From NCBI GenBank assembly GCA_016935695.1, contig JAFGQL010000091.1, positions 1 through 34,732 on the forward strand: 34,732 bases of DNA, given 5' to 3'. The notes beneath the pieces were generated by a model. It saw only the letters and a list, made by a program, of their open reading frames with translations, searched no databases and was not told the origin of the DNA. Position 1 is the stretch's first letter, and every line of letters begins with the position of its first letter. The translations under genes were made by a program, and so were the position numbers. Origin of the DNA: Spirochaetales bacterium. GTDB lineage: Bacteria > Spirochaetota > Spirochaetia > JC444 > Marispirochaetaceae. This document shows positions 32,157-34,732 of this stretch, one piece after another.

Positions 32157-34139
32157 ATGGAACGAAGCAGCCAGTCAAAAATTCCCGAAAAAGTGATCCT
32201 TTGGCTGGACCGGGAACTTGAGCTTAGCGACAGTGAATATCAGGAACTCATCAGCATACGGGAACTGGTCAATCATTTTTCCAGCCTGGTGATTCCCCAT
32301 TCTGTTCTGCCCCGAAAACGCATTGACATTAAAAAAAGCACTCTCCTGAAAAAACTTATTCGTGATGGATATTGTTCCTTGGGGCTCGCTGAAATTGAAA
32401 TCCGTCCTAAGCGTGTTCTTGAAGGTGAACGGGAGCAATACCGCAGCTACATAGAAGAAAGGTATACACGTATCATTGCCGGGCCTCCCCCACGCCCTCC
32501 TTTTCCTTCTTCTGTTTTCACCGAAACCGGTACTCATCTTTTTGACATTCATGTGGATGATTTTTCAGGTTACAACAGCAAGAAACTTGCCAGAACCGAA
32601 GGATTGATTCGTGTTAACTTTGATGATGAAAACCTGCCGGATATACTTGTTACCGGTTCGGTCGTTGGAAGGATGAAAGAAATCTGTATGGTCAAGGTGG
32701 CGGACCATCTGGCGGGATTAGCCGGTTCAAATCCTGATTACTACAGTGAAAAAATTCAGCGGTATAAAAACAGTTTACGCGGACGTAATCTGGAATTGAT
32801 TGAAATGGAGATAGGGAAACTTAAATCACTTACAGAAAAGAACACCAGGGAAGATATTGCAAGGATTGTCCTGGCGTATACCGCCAAAGATGAGGGCCAT
32901 TTGGAGAATTTCCTGAACGACACCCTGTCAAGTGAAAACAACTATATCCTTACCCGGTTCACCAAGGATAACAGGGGGGATTTTGATTTTTTCCAGTCAG
33001 TTTACTTCCTGTTCAAAGGAATATTGAATAAACGGCATCACCATACCATAAACAATTCATCATTGCTCCAGGCTATAAAGCAATCCTTGAGCGGGTTCCT
33101 GACCGTGAATGAATTGAAAAACAATGCACTCAAAGCAAACCCGGAAGTAAGGGAAGACGAGTTTTTAAATATCTACAGAAATTTCGAGAAAGACTATGTA
33201 GGTTTGGGAACCAGTCTTCCCGCGCCCATGATACTCAAACAGACAATAACCAAAGACAAAATCCGGGAAGAATATCTCATTCATGTCGCTAACCTCGACA
33301 GCTTTCTTGAATCCAGACTTATAAAAGCTTCCGAAGAAATAAGGGACCGTATCAAAAACGAGTGGAAAAATAAACTTAAACGCCATGCTTTCGATGAAGG
33401 AATGTTTAGCGATATGGTGTTCAGAAAACAACTGAAATACCAGCTCGACACCTACTTTTATACACTCAGCTGTTTCCTGCACAATGAACATCTCGATGCA
33501 TATCTGGACGCAGCAAGCATCCTGTCTCCGCGGGTACGCCTTTTGAAGGAACACGGGATAGAGCGTCTTGATCTGGCTTTAAAAATTGACCGTCAGGAAA
33601 CCTATGATCTTATTAACCAGGCCCTTCTCAGTCCATTAAGTCAGATTGCGCGGTTGATATTCCGGATTCTCCACTGGGTTTACCGTTCATTGTATCTTCA
33701 CAAACCGGAACAGGAACGTAAAAAAGACGCACTGCCCCAATGGCACGAAATCATCTCGGTACCTAAAGATCAGGATGTCATGCCGGTACACGTACAGGTT
33801 CCCAGGATTCTCCGCCATTGCGGTTGTTCCAGCGAAAATGAGTTAAAGGAAAAACTTGATTCTCTATGGCACCGTATCCCGGAAAAAAACCTTCAAAGGG
33901 ACGATGTTGAACAGAACATCCTGCGGGATCTGAACTCTTTTTTTACCGACAAGGAAATTGTGTACTTCTCTTCTCTGGAATTCTTAATAGATACGAACGT
34001 GAACAGAATCCTATCCAGGGGAAGCCATCTTGTCCCCTACAGTGAAACTCTCAGGGAATTTATCGTTATGCATATATGTTATTGTATATATGTTGACACC
34101 TATATGCGTACAAAAGTAAGGTTTAAAAAAATTACTTAA
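32157..34139 (+). CDS. Large protein of unknown function (660 aa)
   Basis: I do not recognise this protein. It is 660 residues, soluble, without a signal peptide or convincing membrane segment, and strongly charged with many predicted helices ('YSEKIQRYKNSLRGRNLELIEMEIGKLKSL', 'LESRLIKASEEIRDRIKNEWKNKLKRHAF'). Residues about 105-118 contain a Pro-rich stretch (GPPPRPPFP). No nucleotide-binding loop, Zn ligand cluster or catalytic motif is visible. The ATG follows the bioN stop after three bases without a ribosome-binding site, so it may share the biotin operon transcript. A lineage-specific spirochaete protein is my best description. Confidence 0.7.
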   Translation: MERSSQSKIPEKVILWLDRELELSDSEYQELISIRELVNHFSSLVIPHSVLPRKRIDIKKSTLLKKLIRDGYCSLGLAEIEIRPKRVLEGEREQYRSYIEERYTRIIAGPPPRPPFPSSVFTETGTHLFDIHVDDFSGYNSKKLARTEGLIRVNFDDENLPDILVTGSVVGRMKEICMVKVADHLAGLAGSNPDYYSEKIQRYKNSLRGRNLELIEMEIGKLKSLTEKNTREDIARIVLAYTAKDEGHLENFLNDTLSSENNYILTRFTKDNRGDFDFFQSVYFLFKGILNKRHHHTINNSSLLQAIKQSLSGFLTVNELKNNALKANPEVREDEFLNIYRNFEKDYVGLGTSLPAPMILKQTITKDKIREEYLIHVANLDSFLESRLIKASEEIRDRIKNEWKNKLKRHAFDEGMFSDMVFRKQLKYQLDTYFYTLSCFLHNEHLDAYLDAASILSPRVRLLKEHGIERLDLALKIDRQETYDLINQALLSPLSQIARLIFRILHWVYRSLYLHKPEQERKKDALPQWHEIISVPKDQDVMPVHVQVPRILRHCGCSSENELKEKLDSLWHRIPEKNLQRDDVEQNILRDLNSFFTDKEIVYFSSLEFLIDTNVNRILSRGSHLVPYSETLREFIVMHICYCIYVDTYMRTKVRFKKIT

Positions 34140-34189
34140 TCTGTCTCCCCGCCTTGATTCACGCTGCAAAACCTGTAGTATATTCAGGC

Positions 34190-34732
34190 ATGGGCTTATT
34201 TCACCCGGTCATATCAGAGTGGTTTGCAGACACATATACCTCTCCTCTGGAAGTACAAAAAGATACCTGGGAGGCAGTCAGCTCAGGAGAACATGTTCTT
34301 GTATGCGCCCCTACAGGATCGGGCAAGACCTTCGCGGCCTTCCTCTGGGGTCTGAATCAACTGTATACCGGTGTCTGGCCGTCCGACAGGACTTCCATCC
34401 TGTATATATCTCCACTAAAAGCCCTGAACAGTGACATTGAACAAAATCTCCTTAAACCATTACAGAGTATTCATGAACGCTTTGCAAACACTGGCATGAA
34501 TGTTCCTGAACTGAGCGTCCGGCTACGCAGCGGAGACAGCTCTCCCTCCGAGCGTCAGCGCATATTCAAGAACCCTCCATCCATTTTTATAACTACACCA
34601 GAAACTTTTTTTCTATTATTGAGCCAGGAAAAGGGTCGCAATCTCTTATCGGGAATACGTTGTGTTATCGTCGATGAAATACACAGCATCGCAGAAACCA
34701 AACGGGGCACTGTACTTGCAGCATCCCTTGAA
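34190..34732 (+). CDS. DEAD/DEAH-box helicase, Lhr type (3' end outside window)
   Basis: The first 181 codons of a superfamily 2 helicase run to the end of the window without a stop. Q-motif-like 'SPLEVQKDTWEAV' is followed by Walker A PTGSGKT (about 40-46), motif Ia 'YISPLKALNSDIEQNL', motif Ib-type 'RSGDSSPSERQRIFKNPPSIFITTPE' and the Walker B box DEIH. The wording 'RSGD..R..K.PPSIFITTPE' is characteristic of Lhr-family ATP-dependent DNA helicases, which take part in DNA repair. The rest (second RecA domain and WH/Lhr core) lies beyond the window. Upstream, TTGATT (34154-34159) with TATATT 19 bases later is a weak promoter. Confidence 0.88.
   Translation, partial: MGLFHPVISEWFADTYTSPLEVQKDTWEAVSSGEHVLVCAPTGSGKTFAAFLWGLNQLYTGVWPSDRTSILYISPLKALNSDIEQNLLKPLQSIHERFANTGMNVPELSVRLRSGDSSPSERQRIFKNPPSIFITTPETFFLLLSQEKGRNLLSGIRCVIVDEIHSIAETKRGTVLAASLE

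Overview
The window looks like a spirochaete chromosome, probably of the Treponema/Spirochaeta lineage, at intermediate GC. The main grounds are a FabV enoyl reductase very like the Treponema denticola enzyme as I remember it, and a run of LPP20-type lipoproteins. I see no rRNA or tRNA genes, insertion sequences, phage genes or CRISPR array. It reads as core metabolic chromosome, and the most interesting signals are in the short regulatory stretches between genes.

Layout. 1-208: tail of an acidic repeat protein. 439-5735: a TrpXYZ-like amino-acid ABC importer (lipoprotein, permease, ATPase), then a phosphohexomutase and a DeoD purine nucleoside phosphorylase. 5745-8787 (minus): an operon of leuA and trpS behind a leucine attenuator, with a 39-codon leader peptide, mutually exclusive hairpins and an intrinsic terminator. 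8807-9862 (minus): an AI-2E-family membrane protein. 9959-15496 (minus): a giant single-chain acetyl/acyl-CoA carboxylase with the eukaryote-like order biotin carboxylase, biotin carrier, central region, carboxyltransferase. Divergent from it, 15743-21345 (plus) is a type II fatty-acid synthase operon, fabH-fabD-fabG-fabF-fabZ-fabV. 21378-21674: a bidirectional hairpin and a DUF4342 protein. 21769-24412: a BtuFCD-type cobalamin or iron-chelate importer. 24393-25197 (minus): a queuosine-precursor transporter with a short leader that can fold as a preQ1-I-like pseudoknot. 25238-28830 (minus): a zinc-peptidase-like protein and three lipoproteins of LPP20 type. 28973-32153 (plus): a small unknown protein, then birA-bioY-bioM-bioN with a BioO-like operator over the birA start. 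32157-34139: a large protein of unknown function. 34190 to the end: the start of an Lhr-type helicase.

How the genes work together. The carboxylase makes malonyl-CoA and must be biotinylated; the Fab proteins use malonyl-CoA to build acyl chains; BirA and BioYMN supply and attach biotin. The window therefore holds nearly a whole biotin-to-fatty-acid module, apart from acyl carrier protein and the synthase that makes holo-ACP. A second theme is tryptophan and leucine economy: a TrpXYZ-like importer, TrpRS and LeuA, with the last two behind a leader peptide carrying six leucine codons and one tryptophan codon.

Limits. All calls rest on reading motifs, codons and base pairing by eye. RNA folds were paired by hand with no energy calculation, and promoters are consensus matches only.
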